A DNA stretch of 64,000 bases, taken from positions 54,703,853-54,767,852 of the forward strand of contig CM055899.1 of the NCBI GenBank assembly GCA_029582155.1, read 5' to 3'. The notes below the pieces were generated by a model. That model ran no database searches. It was not told the DNA's origin and saw nothing but the letters and a program-made list of their open reading frames with translations. Position 1 is the stretch's first letter; every line of letters begins with the position of its first letter. Positions 10,907 through 22,830 of this stretch are shown piece after piece. The position numbers and the translations under genes were made by a program. Source of the stretch: Panopea generosa. Its lineage: Eukaryota; Mollusca; Bivalvia; Adapedonta; Hiatellidae.

Positions 10907-11631
10907 TGTAGCGTAATGAGGTTCTAAACACAAGTTCACGATTTGAGATTATAAATGTTTATTACAAGTTCGTCTAAATCAAAGTTACTACAAGTACAGT
11001 CTCTAAAGTACTATAAGTTTAATTTCTAAAGTTATCACCATTACAATTCCTGAAGTTGTTTCCGTTCTATAAGTAATCACAAGTTCTTATTTCTTAACTT
11101 AAATGTTCACGGCGCGCAGTTTTAATTTAGTGCGTAGTTTTAATTTAGTTCCGTCAAATTTTGACGGGGTCCAAAAGTATCTCGAAAACCGACTCCCGAG
11201 TTAGTAAATGTGGTCGTTTATATACCGTTAGCCTCGCACGGCTGTCAAGTTATTTTCGCAATAAAACAACCCTTATTAATTGCTAATTGCTCGTTAATTG
11301 CCAGCCGTACTCATCCTACGTGTATTGTTAGCTAACTGTATCACGCGTCCGCATGCCCGCCCCCATTAGCTGTGACAGGTTCTTGTTTTAGTTAATTGCT
11401 ATGGCGGAGCGATATATGCGAATACGCCTGTCCGTGACAAATGAGTTGTTTGCTAAATAGGATAAGTTGGCGACGGTACAAATTATTGTGTACTCTGCAT
11501 TTTTTTATGCAAGCTTTTTAATTTTCATTTCTTTCTTATAAATCTGCATTGTTACAGAAATCAAATCTATTCTTACTACAGAAATCCAAATGACTCTTAT
11601 AAATTCATGTTGGATTCCTGACTTTGTTACA
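10907..11631. mobile_element. Solo LTR (725 bp) with CATG target duplication
   Basis: A 725-bp block that starts TGTAGC and ends GTTACA (the TG...CA ends of an LTR), flanked by CATG at 10903-10906 and 11632-11635. The duplicated segment has the uninterrupted site at 55042-55045, so the insertion is later than the segmental duplication. Inside are a TATA-like TTTATATACC (about 11217-11226), an AATAAA (about 11260) and a direct repeat of AGTTTTAATTTAGT (about 11115-11150). No gag/pol frame, primer-binding site or second LTR is seen, so this is a solo LTR or a LTR-sized non-autonomous element. Family unassigned; a 4-bp duplication suits Ty3-like or BEL-like elements. Confidence 0.75.
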
Positions 11632-11635
11632 CATG

Positions 11636-14600
11636 AAACCATACCGAGCAAATTAGAATAATGCACAGCCCTCTGCAGAGATCGATGATAATCCTTTTTT
11701 TATCTGGACCATTATTGGCAGCATACTGCCTGTTTAGTTCAATAATGTAATGTATACATACAAGGGACGTTTAATAAATAACATTGTAATATAGAACTTT
11801 TTAGTAGTTTATGATCATTTTAACATGTTGAAGTCTAGATTATTTTTTCTCAATCAGCCGAGTTTCAGCAAATGCATATATATATTAGACAGTGATAAGA
11901 CATTGTACACGTTTGTTTCTATTACTAAATACTGAATTTCCTATAATTCTAAATTAAATCAATATATTGTTATTGAATTTGTAACATTGGCGCATATTCA
12001 AAAAAGGTTGTGTTCTATCAGTGTATACATACAAGTAATAACATGATCTTACTTGCAGTTTGAAAATCTAGAGTTATGAAGAATAAACTCTGCACAGTGC
12101 ATTAAACTTCTTTGGATACCAACTTAATTTCAATTCAAACTTGTCGATGTAACAAACTGAAAGTCAACTAGGGACGCTCTTTTTCTTACAATCTTAACAT
12201 GGTTTACTGAGCCTCCATAGTTTTCCCCGCCACATCAACATTAACTGTCGGCAATTGGATATTCGCTCATGGATTCCGTGAAATACCTAATACTGGATAA
12301 CAGTACTCATTTGTCTGTCCACAGATGATGTTTTCCTGAACGTTAATCGCTGTCTTTGTCTTATTGAGATAAATTCATCAGACTACAAATACCTGTACAT
12401 ATCATTAGTGGGAAATAAAACTGCTCTTCCAGATTAGACTTCACATTTGTTTGGTTTAGTATCGATAGGAGTGCACATAATACGATTTACTGAAACGCGT
12501 TTTGGTTCTTTGTTTGCTTTCACTTGGGTGAGTGTCTGGTAAATTCTTTTATCACATTTGTTTAGAAATATAATGACTTTAAAACTTTTATATTTTATTA
12601 GAGTGTCACAAACAAAAGTTACAATAATAGTTATATATAAAATACAATCAAACTTTCATATCCGGTCGTAATTACGGCCTATGAGACACTTAAAACAATT
12701 TTTATCACATACACATAGTACACATATATATACTGAATACATGTGGGACATAATGCAGCTAGCCGGAGCTATGTCTTAACAAAAGGGGGATACTTAAAGG
12801 GTGCCAATCAATATCTGAGCGGGCACATATGTGAATTCTTTAACGTGAATAGTGCGATTTTCATCAGCCGTGGTTAAACATGTGAGTGATGTTTTGTCTG
12901 TATATGTATTAGACATTCGAAATTCAATTTGAAAACAGATTAACAAATGATGTAAAAGTTTTAGTTTTAAATAATAAACCAATACTCACATTGTGTATCA
13001 TTATTTATCGATAAGTTCGTTACTTAGGTAAAATTAACTGACACATATTGCAATGCAAAAGTTTTATGTAAAACTTACCTAACACGAGATATTTATTCTA
13101 CAGATAATTATGATAATTTTATAATTATATCGTATTTTATCTGAGTTTGTTAAAGCGTCATAACCTGTGTGCTTTACAATTTTATTTAAATAAATTCATG
13201 GTATATTTGTAACATTTAGCATAAATTGTGACCATCTGAAAACATACATGGCACAATCTGATACTGGTTGTATCCGTAAACGTCATTGTTTCAACGTCAC
13301 ACACAACTAACACAGAAAGCAGGACTTTCTATATATATTTATTCTTACCTTATTACAACTCTATATGAACTTCACTAAATTCTATTAACTAATATGCACG
13401 CTTCTAAACATAGTTCAAACACGTTCTCCATTTAAGTATAACAGTTACTTTCTAAAACCTAACTGCATGTTAACCAGCATCTCTACTCAAAACCAAACCA
13501 TACTAAAACGCGTCATAATTTCCCAACTTTCCAAAGTATTCCCTTTAAACTTAAACCCTCTTTTCTTCTTGCCTCCCGAAGTAAAACTAATCTGACTTTA
13601 AAAACTTGTAGCTTGCACTCTTCCAATTAAGGTGACAGCTAATGTATATCCCCCATATTGATGCGTATATGTGCTGGCTAGATGTCCACTTATTTCCCAT
13701 AAAAATGTTAAGTACCTGTTGCATATTATCTTTGACAGTGTAATTTATCAAAAGTTCCAATTAGTTAGAACCTCCCTGATTAATGACTAAATGCATGTAG
13801 AAATATCTCACACCAGTATTATATTGGGTTTAAATTTTACATTATCAAACTAATAAAATACAATAATTAATAAGTGACTGATTATAATACATAATCCCAG
13901 GTAAGCGGTTAAGTTTGAAATTAGATATATATCGCCGTTCTTGTTTAATTTCTATACAGCTTCAGATAACCAAGAAAAGGGCTGAAACATAATGAAAAAC
14001 AAATATTTGTCCATATATTCATGTAAACCTTTAATATGTTTAGCGACCGATCTAATACTGAAGAGATACGGAATTGGCCTAAAACATGAAACTTAATCAA
14101 ACATTCAATGATAATTTCCGTCAGCGAAGCAGTTAATTTGCATATAATAACCATTAATCAGTTAATATATATTTACAAACCGATGTGTTAACGTGTTTAT
14201 AGGTTATTGGCTGTTATAAATGTATATAGTCATAAAGTGCATGATAATTAACAAATATGTTTGCCATTCGTATCTTTGGATACTGGTTATGCCGCTTTAA
14301 ACGAGGACAACGTTTAATTTAACCGGTATATTTAAACCAATGTCCGTGTTACAAAAATATAATTATATGACCACACAATGATTTTTAAACACTTAATCGA
14401 CACATTATTTAAGGTTACATTACTGAGAATTATTGTGATATATTAATTTATATTTTGTTTATTTAGTTGATGATAATATGAGACATTTGGTTTTCAATTG
14501 ATTCGTTTTAAATATTGTTTTATCTTGCCTTTACAATGCCTTGCTAATTAAATAATAGCTGGTAAGCGTACTTATTGCGATTATCAATGGAACGATAATA

Positions 14601-17469
14601 CAAATTGTTTATGGAGATTGACAAATTGATGTGTTCATGGTATTTGGATATCAGCATTTTAAAGGACAAACCATTAAATGTTTTATGTTTATGAAAACAT
14701 GTTCAATGATGCATTGAGAAATCCACATTATGAAATAAACATTCAGGCTTTAATAACTTGATTGACTGCTAGGCATTGCTCCAATCGTTCAGATATTCCA
14801 TAGCGGACGTAAGATAATTCATACAAATGCGTTCTTGTTATCTATGACATGTATCATGCCTTATATGCGCTGATAAAATCAGTTGTCATAAGGCCACACG
14901 GGCTACAATTAATCCCTGTTAAACACAAGATAAGTTTAGACGATAAGGAAATAATCATTGTAGTTTTAACATCGTGTTTTCAATCATTTAATCAATGTTA
15001 AGTTGTCAAGCCACTTAGATATAAAAATATATTACAATTCTACATATATACGTGTATAGGTTTTGAAGTAATACGATAACCTTCTTTCAAAGAGCTACTT
15101 GCTAATTTTGAATATTCTTCCTGTCCCTATACAGCCGCCATGGATATTATAATAGTTTTTAAACATCCAATATAAGCATCAGACCCTGACAAACCTGTTA
15201 TATTTAGCATTTATGGTATTGCCTACATTTTAAATATAAAATATGCAACGGTTCAATGTGTTTTGGTCACTGGCAGAACACAAAAAGCATACAATTATTG
15301 CTAGTTAACCATGACTACTAACTGCATATGTCGTTTTAAATTGTCAGATTAATGTTTACGTAAATGACGTTAAATGTGACCCAGAGTTAGTTTTATCTGA
15401 TGAAATTGAACGTGACAGTCAGTTTGCAAAAGAAAAAAATGTTTATAATTATAGTCGCACTCATCAGAACTCAAATGATGGTGCCTTCACATTTGTTCAC
15501 TAAGTATTAACTATTTGTAATGTTGGGAGGCGTATAAATGTATACTATTTGAAACGGTACATTTTTCTTTTTATTGCGCCATGTTATTTCAATACCAAAT
15601 TTCAAAAGATCGGTTTGTGTAGAAGCTGATATTTCCATATTTCTGTTTATGTCCAGAAGTGTTAACGATGAAGATTAATTTAAATTAATTGACTCTAAAT
15701 ATTGTCGTAGGTCTTTTTAAACTGCCTATGTCGTTTTTCTACTTCAAGCTCATATAACGTTTAACAAATAAACACTAAATCGGTATTGGATTACAAGTAC
15801 TATGTAAACATGTCCCACCAATGGTTTTTAGGCATAATAGACTAATAACGTCTCACTACACGGTTCCCCTCCTTCTATAACGGTAGCATTCTTCATGCGT
15901 TAAAAAGGAGTCCTATGTAATTGTGTTGGAAATATAGCCAAAATTGTTAATATTGGCTGTGATTTCTTGCTTCAATAATGAATAGAGCAGAATTAGTCGT
16001 ACTGCATACTGCAAATAATCATCACTGGTGTTAAAAGGTGACTTTAAATGAGTTTTAACAGATATGTGTAAAAATCTGTTTAACCCTTTTCTTCACATAG
16101 ACGCCTGTGGACACCTAATATAGACGCCATTGGACACCTCTTATATAGACGGCGCTTTTGAAATATTGGGTGAATTATGTTTATATTGACTGAAAGGGTG
16201 GAAAACAGTGCAGGAAGAGTTCAGATTGCTCGTGACGAGCAATCTGAATTCTTCCAGCACTTTTTTCCAAGGCCCTCTGACATGGTGCGGGAAAACGCGT
16301 ATCTATCGGGTAAAGCGTTAAGACTTGTGATGACTTGTGATGAACAAAATTCAACTATTAAGTGTGACCTTTGTAAGTTATAATTCTCACTACAGAGATG
16401 TCCTTATTTTAAGTGACGGCATGACATTAAATGCTTACTGTGTTAATTGGTTTCAAAGAAATCTCTTTTTGTACATATGAAGGACTATGTACGGGCTTAA
16501 TATACAAAACTAGAGTGCACTTATTTGACCAGAAACGAGTTTTATTTTATAGCAGACGAATGACTTTTGGAACAACCCATCTTGAAAATATTATTGAAGT
16601 GAATGACTCCACGGACTTAAATAACTGGATATGGTTTTATTTAATTATGTGTTAGTAAATAATACGTTAGCCTTTCAAATACTTAACTGTCTTTATAATT
16701 GGAATCGCCTCATTTCCGATATCTGCTATTGTCTATGGCCACGTATTTAATTAATCTGAAGTGTGCATTATGTCAAAGTTACAACTTTGAGAAGCAACTA
16801 TTAGTTTTGTCAAATTAGTTTCCGTCGCACCTTGTCTTTCCAGAGTAGTTAATTAACTTGTCTAGATCTTTTGATGTATTTGGATAATGTCATCTTTATA
16901 CTTAAATATTATTTATTCATTAAGTAGCACCTGGATTCATTTCCGATGTGTGGAAAATGATAATTGGTACGATTGCATTAACGCCACTTCGAATCGTCCT
17001 ATCATAATTCCCGCATCTGTCTGGACTAGTAATCGCTCCGCAAGTTGTGAGTTTTGTTAGGAATACACGATTACACAATCATATGTTTATTGGTAAAATT
17101 GTATCAGTTTACTGCTTACCATGACATTTAGATACTTAAGAGAAAGATGATTAGTATTTTACTAAATACACTCTAGTATTTATAATATTAAATAAACGTC
17201 CTATGTTGCGCTTTTTGACATGACATATTACCTTCGACATTATACGAACAAGAATAAAATATTTTGAAATTAATACTTATATTCAAAGAATAAGTGCCTA
17301 TTTATGTTATCACCGAATGAACAATAATCATTTTAACTTATTGCATACACAATCGTAAAAGTTATTCAGTGAGAAAATCAGAATGAAGTTTTTGTGTTTG
17401 AAGCATATTTTCCAAGCATTTCGTTTGTTATATAGTTGGATTTTGATTCCATTTCTTAAATTTATTTAG
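11636..17469. other. Copy 1 duplicated non-coding DNA, no gene recognised
   Basis: Long AT-rich sequence matched by 55046-61149. Short frames (for example 12794-12982, 13945-14154, 16177-16383, 16431-16655) are broken by indels or stops in the other copy and show no recognisable domain. Near 16100-16155 there is a short repeat of ATAGACGCC...TGGACACCT. Confidence 0.6.
16207..16296. repeat. 90-bp segment with near-perfect 26-bp inverted repeat
   Basis: GTGCAGGAAGAGTTCAGATT (from 16208, arm of 26) pairs with its inverse ending at 16260, 24 of 26 matches and a 1-base centre. The segment lies between two GGAAAAC heptamers (16200-16206, 16290-16296) and is missing from the paralogous site near 59968. 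It is either a small hairpin insertion with a 7-bp duplication or a deletion between direct repeats in copy 2. Confidence 0.7.
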
Positions 17470-18090
17470 AGCTTCGAGGGTCATTCATTATATAATGTAA
17501 CCTATCACATAAATCGTTTATTATGAAAAAGTAATATCCCCTGTGGTCAATGCCCGATGTCCATCGCTTCGGCAGATCTTCTTTTCCCGTTGCTAGGCGG
17601 CAACCGAACTCATATACCCTCACCTGCTCGGCCACGGCAATTTCAATCTTCTCTATGTAAGCGAATCAAATTTTCCTCATTAGTCTTTGGAATGAGTCAT
17701 AATCACAGGGGCTAATGTCAGGAGAATATGGAGGATGGTCCAGTTTTTCCCATTCATATTCCGCAAAAGACACATCCTGTGAAGTGTGCGGTGTGGCGTT
17801 GTCATTAAGTATGACTGGACCGGCTCGAGTTCGTGGTGTACCACTCGGCCGATTGTCGCTTCATCTCTTGTTCGTGTTATCTAATCCACGTCTCATCTAT
17901 AGTAACGATTTTTTAAAGAAAGTACCGTCCTTCTGCATTGAAACACGAAAAAAGGTTGGTCGCGACTGTCAACCGACTTTCAATTTGATCCGACGTTAGG
18001 CGATGTGACACCGGTCGTTCGGAAACGTTGTGCATTTTTAAACGGTTCCGTATAATTGAATGAACAGACTGATGTCCAAGTCCTGTTATG
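17470..18090 (-). pseudogene. Mariner (DD34D-type) transposase pseudogene, copy 1
   Basis: The minus-strand translation, with frame changes and stops, gives the mariner order. HTH linker HSIIRNRLKMHNVSERPVSH at about 18060-18000; catalytic block KIVTIDETWIR (first D near 17900, preceded by an in-frame TAA); ETKRQS-like MKRQSAEW; the second acidic block NDNATPHTSQD near 17800; HPPYSPDISPCDYDSF near 17720; and the C-terminal LPKRWTSGIDHRGYYF near 17560. The N-terminal DNA-binding part before 18090 is lost at a G/C-rich tract. CGAGGGTCATTCATTATATA at 17476-17495 could be the 3' terminal repeat; the other end is not found. Dead: several stops and frameshifts. The family cuts and pastes DNA at TA sites. 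Confidence 0.85.
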
Positions 18091-19290
18091 TGATATGATG
18101 GGGGGAGGGGCGGGGGGTGCGGAGTGGTTATAACCTTCATGATCAAGAAACTGACCAATTGAAGGGTAGCAATTAATTGACCAATCATAGCATAGTTGTT
18201 TATTTAGTCAGACACAGATTTTAAGAGAGGAAGGTCAGTCAATTAGAAGGTAGATGCGAATCTGGTAGCATGTCAGTTAAGACTTAGTTTAGTTTTGACG
18301 AGGAAAGTGAGTTTAAAAGGTTAGCGTTGTGATTTCGAAATTATATGCGAACTATATAAGTAAGTGAATAAATTGACATTATATAAAACAACCATGTTTG
18401 AATCGGTTATACGACAATTGAAAGTATCCGTTGCAATCACATTTCGCCCACTTCCCTGGTTGTCTTCAATTGTGTATCTACCATTCTGAAATTCATTAAC
18501 TCACTTACTTGAGACTATGGATTTCAAAGAGAAAATTCACCGCAAGCTTCTTGTAATGCATTAAAGATTTTTCTTGCATTCTTTTTATGTCAGACTCTAT
18601 TTTGATGTAGCTGCGCTGTTCAATTGACGTGTGTACGTCCATGATGTGTTTTGTATCGTCATTTAACGTTGCACGCTGATGACGTCATTTAAAGTGATGT
18701 GCTCAGAGTTCGCAAAATAACTAACAAGTAGTTGATTCGTTAGCATATCAAGTTTCATCACAATACTATAAGTGATTTAACTAAAGATGTACATTATAAT
18801 ATCATGAAAACATATCCCATACTCGAATATTAAAATGCATGAATGATTGATCCAACGAACTACAATGTAAGATTAAGGTCAATGTTCGGTGTTTTTACAT
18901 GTATATAAAACTATGACGAGGAAGATGGACCCCTGCTTTTATTCATTTAAAGTAGATATGAAAGGTGATTTATAAACGCATGTGTTCTAAAATCCCCCCA
19001 TAAATTGGTGAACTGTATTTAGAAATATCACATAGTATTGTATGCACGCACCTATGCGCACACGTATTGTTTTTTTTATTATGTTTGTATTCTATCTGGA
19101 ATTAGTTACTGTTACCGTTAACTACTACGCCTGCCATGGTAATTGTTAGCACGCTTCGCTTTTATATTTAGTAATATTATTGAATTAGATTTTTTGACGG
19201 AAGTAGACACAACATTGCCATATTCAGTCAATGTATTGTCATTTAGTTATACGACAGATCTTTTCAGTGAGCACCAAGTTATTACAATAA
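18091..19290. other. Copy 1 duplicated non-coding DNA
   Basis: Starts with a G-rich tract (about 18099-18121, GGGGGGAGGGGCGGGGGG), which is much longer in copy 2. Nothing else recognised. Confidence 0.55.
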
Positions 19291-19435
19291 ATCACGCAAA
19301 ATTCATTGATAGAGCAAGTTCTAAGAATGTGTCAGACTCAAGGACAACACACAGAGCCGTGGCGGAAGATCGAACCCACTTCCCTCTGATCATGGGGTCG
19401 ATGCTCTACCACTGTACAACGCGCTCCACGGTCCA
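19291..19435 (-). repeat. SINE-like family A copy (minus)
   Basis: On the minus strand: AGTGGTAGAGCATCGACCCC (A-box region), B box GTGGGTTCGATCTTCC, then GCCACGGCTCTGTGTGTTG and a body matching 52060-52120. A long frame on the plus strand across it (19143-19493) is not a gene. Confidence 0.7.
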
Positions 19436-20095
19436 GAACGTTAAGTCAATATTTACAGTTTTTTTTCGAAAAGAGTATAACCATAACCCTTAATATGTGA
19501 TTAATTAACCAAAAATGCATTATTTTATAACATATTTCATTTGTTATGTAATAAATAATGTTTTAAACAAATAGAAAGAGATTAGACTATTTTATATTGT
19601 TTATTTTATTAAATTATATTGTCTCGGGTATGGCACAAATCTTTATAGCCGTTTAAACCTAATTATAGTCAATTAATTTATGGATTTGATAACCATTACC
19701 ACCACCAATAACAACAACAGCAGCAGTAACAGCAACATAAGTACGCAATTCTTCAATAGTTTGCATTTGATTCAATAATTATTTTATAACTGTAAAAATG
19801 CACGAAACATACGCAGAAGATTATATATTATAAGCAAACAATGATATAATAGATCTATATACTTTAAAGTTTGCGATAATTTAAAATAACCGAAGATTGA
19901 AAATGTAAAGCTTTTATTATCAGGTGATTCAATTTGATTGTTCTTTTAAAGGTAGAACTGTAAGCGAATATGTTACATACTTTACTGATTGTGGGAATAT
20001 GGAATCAGGAAAAACCTGAAACACAGGTTCAGTGTACATAAACCAAGGCACTGGTCCATATATATAATAGGTTAATATAGATATATCATTGATTT

Positions 20096-20096
<1 letters not shown>

Positions 20097-20140
<44 letters not shown>
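20097..20140. repeat. (CT)22 microsatellite at the duplication edge
   Basis: A perfect CT tract. Similarity to copy 2 ends exactly at its start, so it marks the breakpoint of copy 1. Confidence 0.95.
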
Positions 20141-20142
<2 letters not shown>

Positions 20143-20673
20143 GGATATAAACATTCCAGTTTGCAAATTAAAGACATGCAAAGTACAATGTGCAAAGTAA
20201 AAATATTAAGTAAATGCATAATTGTCGCAATGAATTTGATAACGTATTATTGTAAGCCGTGTGTATTATAGGATTAAATTCATTAGTTTTCTTTTTCTGC
20301 GCAACTCGAAAAATGTCGGAAGGATTTCTGTAAGATTCATCTGCCAGATTCGACATTCTTTACCTATGCGTAAACAAACAGTAAAAAGGAAATTTTATCC
20401 TAATCATTTTAATTTGGACCCCCCCCCGCCCCCTCACCACCACCACCCCCTCATGTAAAATGTATGAATAGAAACTTACATTTTCCGCTGCGTAGTAAAT
20501 GCGTATTATTACTATGAATGCATAAAATGTAGCAGCTGATATTAACTGATATCCACTTATATATCCTTAATCGGCGTACACACTTCACCTCAAAAGAAAA
20601 AAAAAAACGTAATGAAAACAACACAATTTAACAAATCAATGATAATAAGTGTCAATTCCCTCCTCCCCCACAC

Positions 20674-20713
<40 letters not shown>

Positions 20714-21310
20714 ACAAACTGACACACTCATTTGGACACATGGGCTATCAGCATCGTACATTATATTGTGTATAATCAAACAATTCAAGTTGGTGGTGAC
20801 TTCGAGTGCAATTTCCCATAAATACAAAACATACATTATATATATATATATATGTATATGATTACGAGTAACGCGTTGTATAAAACTAGAAATACAGTTG
20901 CTATCGTTTTTATTGTATTCTTCATCTTAAAACATAGTAATATCATTTAGAAAAGTCTTGACAATATTTAAAATTAAGTTAACTTTACAAATTAGAAATT
21001 ACAACAGTTTAAACTATAGAATGTCAAAAGACATAGTAAATGTCTGAAAATTGCAGCTTACATTGTCCAACTGAACTCTGAAGTAAAGTATCACTGTTAA
21101 ACTGTAATTATTTTACATGTAAACTAAATTGTCAAAGGGGAGTAATTAAGTAATACTTTTCTTAGTGGTGCAATCAATCTGTTAAAACAAATTATTATCA
21201 TTGCTCTACATTTTGGAAAGACAGAATTCAAAATGTAAGTTCATTGATTTTAACCTCCTAATTTAACAATATACTAAACGTTGAACTGCATTTGGTGATT
21301 ATTTTACTTC
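20141..21310. other. Non-coding; poly-C, 38-bp poly-A and TA tracts
   Basis: C-rich tract near 20419-20455, uninterrupted A-run at 20675-20712, TA tract at about 20838-20853. Nothing else recognised. Confidence 0.7.
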
Positions 21311-21651
21311 TTAACACTCTGCAGGCACGTTATTCAGTACGCGAACTGAGTTTAATCTTAGTGACTGAATTCTAAATTGCAAGTCAAAGTTCTTTAGAGG
21401 CAATTTTGCCCTGCTAGTGCGTGTTACATATCGTTTAACGTCCAAATTTTCTAAGGTACTGGTATCATGACTAGATTTTGTAATCTCCATTTATGATTCT
21501 GGTTTAAACGAGATGAGTAGATGAATGGTTCTACAGTCTCACCGTGGTAATATTCCACGGCAGGAAGAGTATTAACCTGGTCAGATGGCACTTGAAGTAA
21601 CCTCCATTGTGAATTGTTTGTTAATACGCAACTATATTTGAGTGTAATTGC
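21311..21651 (-). pseudogene. Two overlapping coding-like minus frames, unrecognised
   Basis: From 21651 down to 21451 a 66-codon frame contains NNSQWRLLQVPSDQV and VEYYHGETVEPFIYSSRLNQ, with a protein-like composition unlike the surrounding AT-rich DNA. It stops at TAG 21451-21453. A second frame, 21490-21311, opens with ATG and carries LDVKRYVTRTSRAKLPLKN and LRLNSVRVLNNVPAEC. The two overlap by about 40 bp and could be one frame broken by a single indel near 21480. I do not recognise the family; a decayed transposon or repeat gene is as likely as a host exon. Confidence 0.25.
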
Positions 21652-21852
21652 TTATGACACATACAATACATATTAATTACAGCCGCTTAAGAGCTGTATG
21701 AAACTAGAAAAACAATTGCTATTGTTTGCATTACATATTCGTTAGTAGCGCCAGCGTCTGCTGTTGACTCGAGGCCAACTTAGTGTTGTTTTTTTTCTGA
21801 TTGGTTTTATGTGTAAAAATAACGTACTTTAGGCTAGAGTTATATCTTATTT

Positions 21853-22113
21853 TTAAAGGTGCTTATGTTGCTGGAGAAATCGACCCCTCCATCCACCGAC
21901 GATACAGTAAAATGAACCAAAACTTAAACAATATAGCAACAATATTGTTATTTTGTAGGTAGACATTGTTTTTTTCTCTAAATCTTTTGTCTCAATGATG
22001 GGATAGAGCTTTGTCGTGACAGAACCTGCTTCAAATTTGAGTTCTTGCATGCCTTTAACTTTCTCAAAGAACATGTTTTTGACAAAATATCTGTCTTGGT
22101 CTTTAAGATGCAT
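21853..22113 (-). CDS. Unrecognised 86-codon minus frame, possible exon
   Basis: The first 50 residues (HLKDQDRYFVKNMFFEKVKG, then MQELKFEAGSVTTKLYPIIE) look protein-like, with mixed charge and low repeat content. The rest becomes hydrophobic and Cys/Phe-rich, as expected from non-coding DNA. A CAG preceded by TATATTTTCGGG lies just upstream on the minus strand and could be a splice acceptor, but no good donor follows. It is upstream of the coding-like frames at 21311-21651 on the same strand. Function unknown; could be chance. Confidence 0.2.
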   Translation of the reverse strand: MHLKDQDRYFVKNMFFEKVKGMQELKFEAGSVTTKLYPIIETKDLEKKTMSTYKITILLLYCLSFGSFYCIVGGWRGRFLQQHKHL

Positions 22114-22596
22114 ATTTATGGCTGCCCGAAAATATATAAGACAATATTTGTGATACTACTTTGCCTGCACATCGGTCATGTAGTCGGTCTGCTTTTTTTA
22201 GTTACCTCGGCATAAAACTACCTCAATAATTGACTCAGGGCGAATGCTGCAGTCATCTGAAAATCAACCAGACTATTCAAAGTCTCATCGCACCATTCTG
22301 AAAATAATAACATTTAGAACTGATTTATTGGTTTCAATGTTCTCATTTTAACAAAGTTTTATTCTTTTAATAATGAAAAATGTGGCATTTGCACGACTAT
22401 TTAACTTGAAATTGTGATTGATCTAAAGACAGTATTGCGCGTTACGTAACGCTCAGTGAGTATTCAATGGAAAGCAAGTATTGTACACTTGGAATTGACG
22501 GAGAATGCGTAACGAACACCAACATTTGTAGCGACATGCACATGTATCCGTTTTATTGAAACGAATTGATTGATTGAATATTAAAAACATCATTTT
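22114..22596. other. Non-coding, nothing recognised
   Basis: AT-rich with no supported frame, repeat or RNA. Confidence 0.5.
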
Positions 22597-22830
22597 ATGC
22601 CATTGAGAACAGACGATTAGTGTTTCATAACCACTCTGGTCCGGGATAATGGAATGTAAACAAGTATTCAAGCACATCTATCTCCGCCAGTAACTGGTGA
22701 GAGAGAAATGACATGCCAATTGCACACGATGTCATGTATTTCAGTCATCACAGAGGCCGTGGTCTGGAGGGGATTCGAACTCACGACGCTTGGATTGACG
22801 CGCTACCAACTGGGCTAATGATCCCAGCTT
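22597..22830 (-). repeat. SINE-like family B copy (minus)
   Basis: The minus strand reads a tRNA-like head: TTAGCCCAGTTGGTAGCGCG (A box) and GTGAGTTCGAATCCCCTCC (B box), then a body shared with 25500-25765, 39153-39305 and 44764-44975, ending near TTATGCCATTGAG at 22597. Acceptor-stem pairing is poor, so it is not scored as a tRNA gene. Confidence 0.7.

Larger units (their letters stand above)
7972..20096 (+). repeat. Segmental duplication, copy 1 (about 12.1 kb)
   Basis: Base-by-base similarity to 51082-63863 in the same orientation runs from CATTTAACTGTTG to the CT microsatellite at 20097. I estimate about 95% identity from aligned stretches. The main differences are: 853 bp present only in copy 2 (51209-52061), a 725-bp solo LTR present only here (10907-11631), a 90-bp hairpin segment present only here (16207-16296), a 253-bp segment only in copy 2 (about 56230-56482), and several indels of 30-110 bp (near 10214, 12000, 13240). 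Open frames inside are not conserved between the copies except where change is minimal. Confidence 0.92.

Noticed and set aside
16177..16655. Two plus frames of 68 and 74 codons
   Set aside because: Disrupted in the paralogous copy by the 90-bp indel and substitutions; no recognisable domain.
17715..17999. 94-codon plus-strand frame, also present at 61400-61639
   Set aside because: Antisense to the mariner transposase pseudogene, whose minus-strand blocks (DETW, HPPYSPD) are clear.
19143..19493. 116-codon plus frame, conserved at 62854-63186
   Set aside because: It runs antisense through a SINE-like copy. Conservation is explained by the recent segmental duplication, and the 3' ends differ.
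20636..20861. Frames with poly-Phe or poly-Lys runs
   Set aside because: They read through the 38-bp poly-A tract.
22741..22825. tRNA gene on the minus strand
   Set aside because: A and B boxes are good, but acceptor-stem pairing fails and the sequence continues into a repeated body shared with other SINE-like copies.
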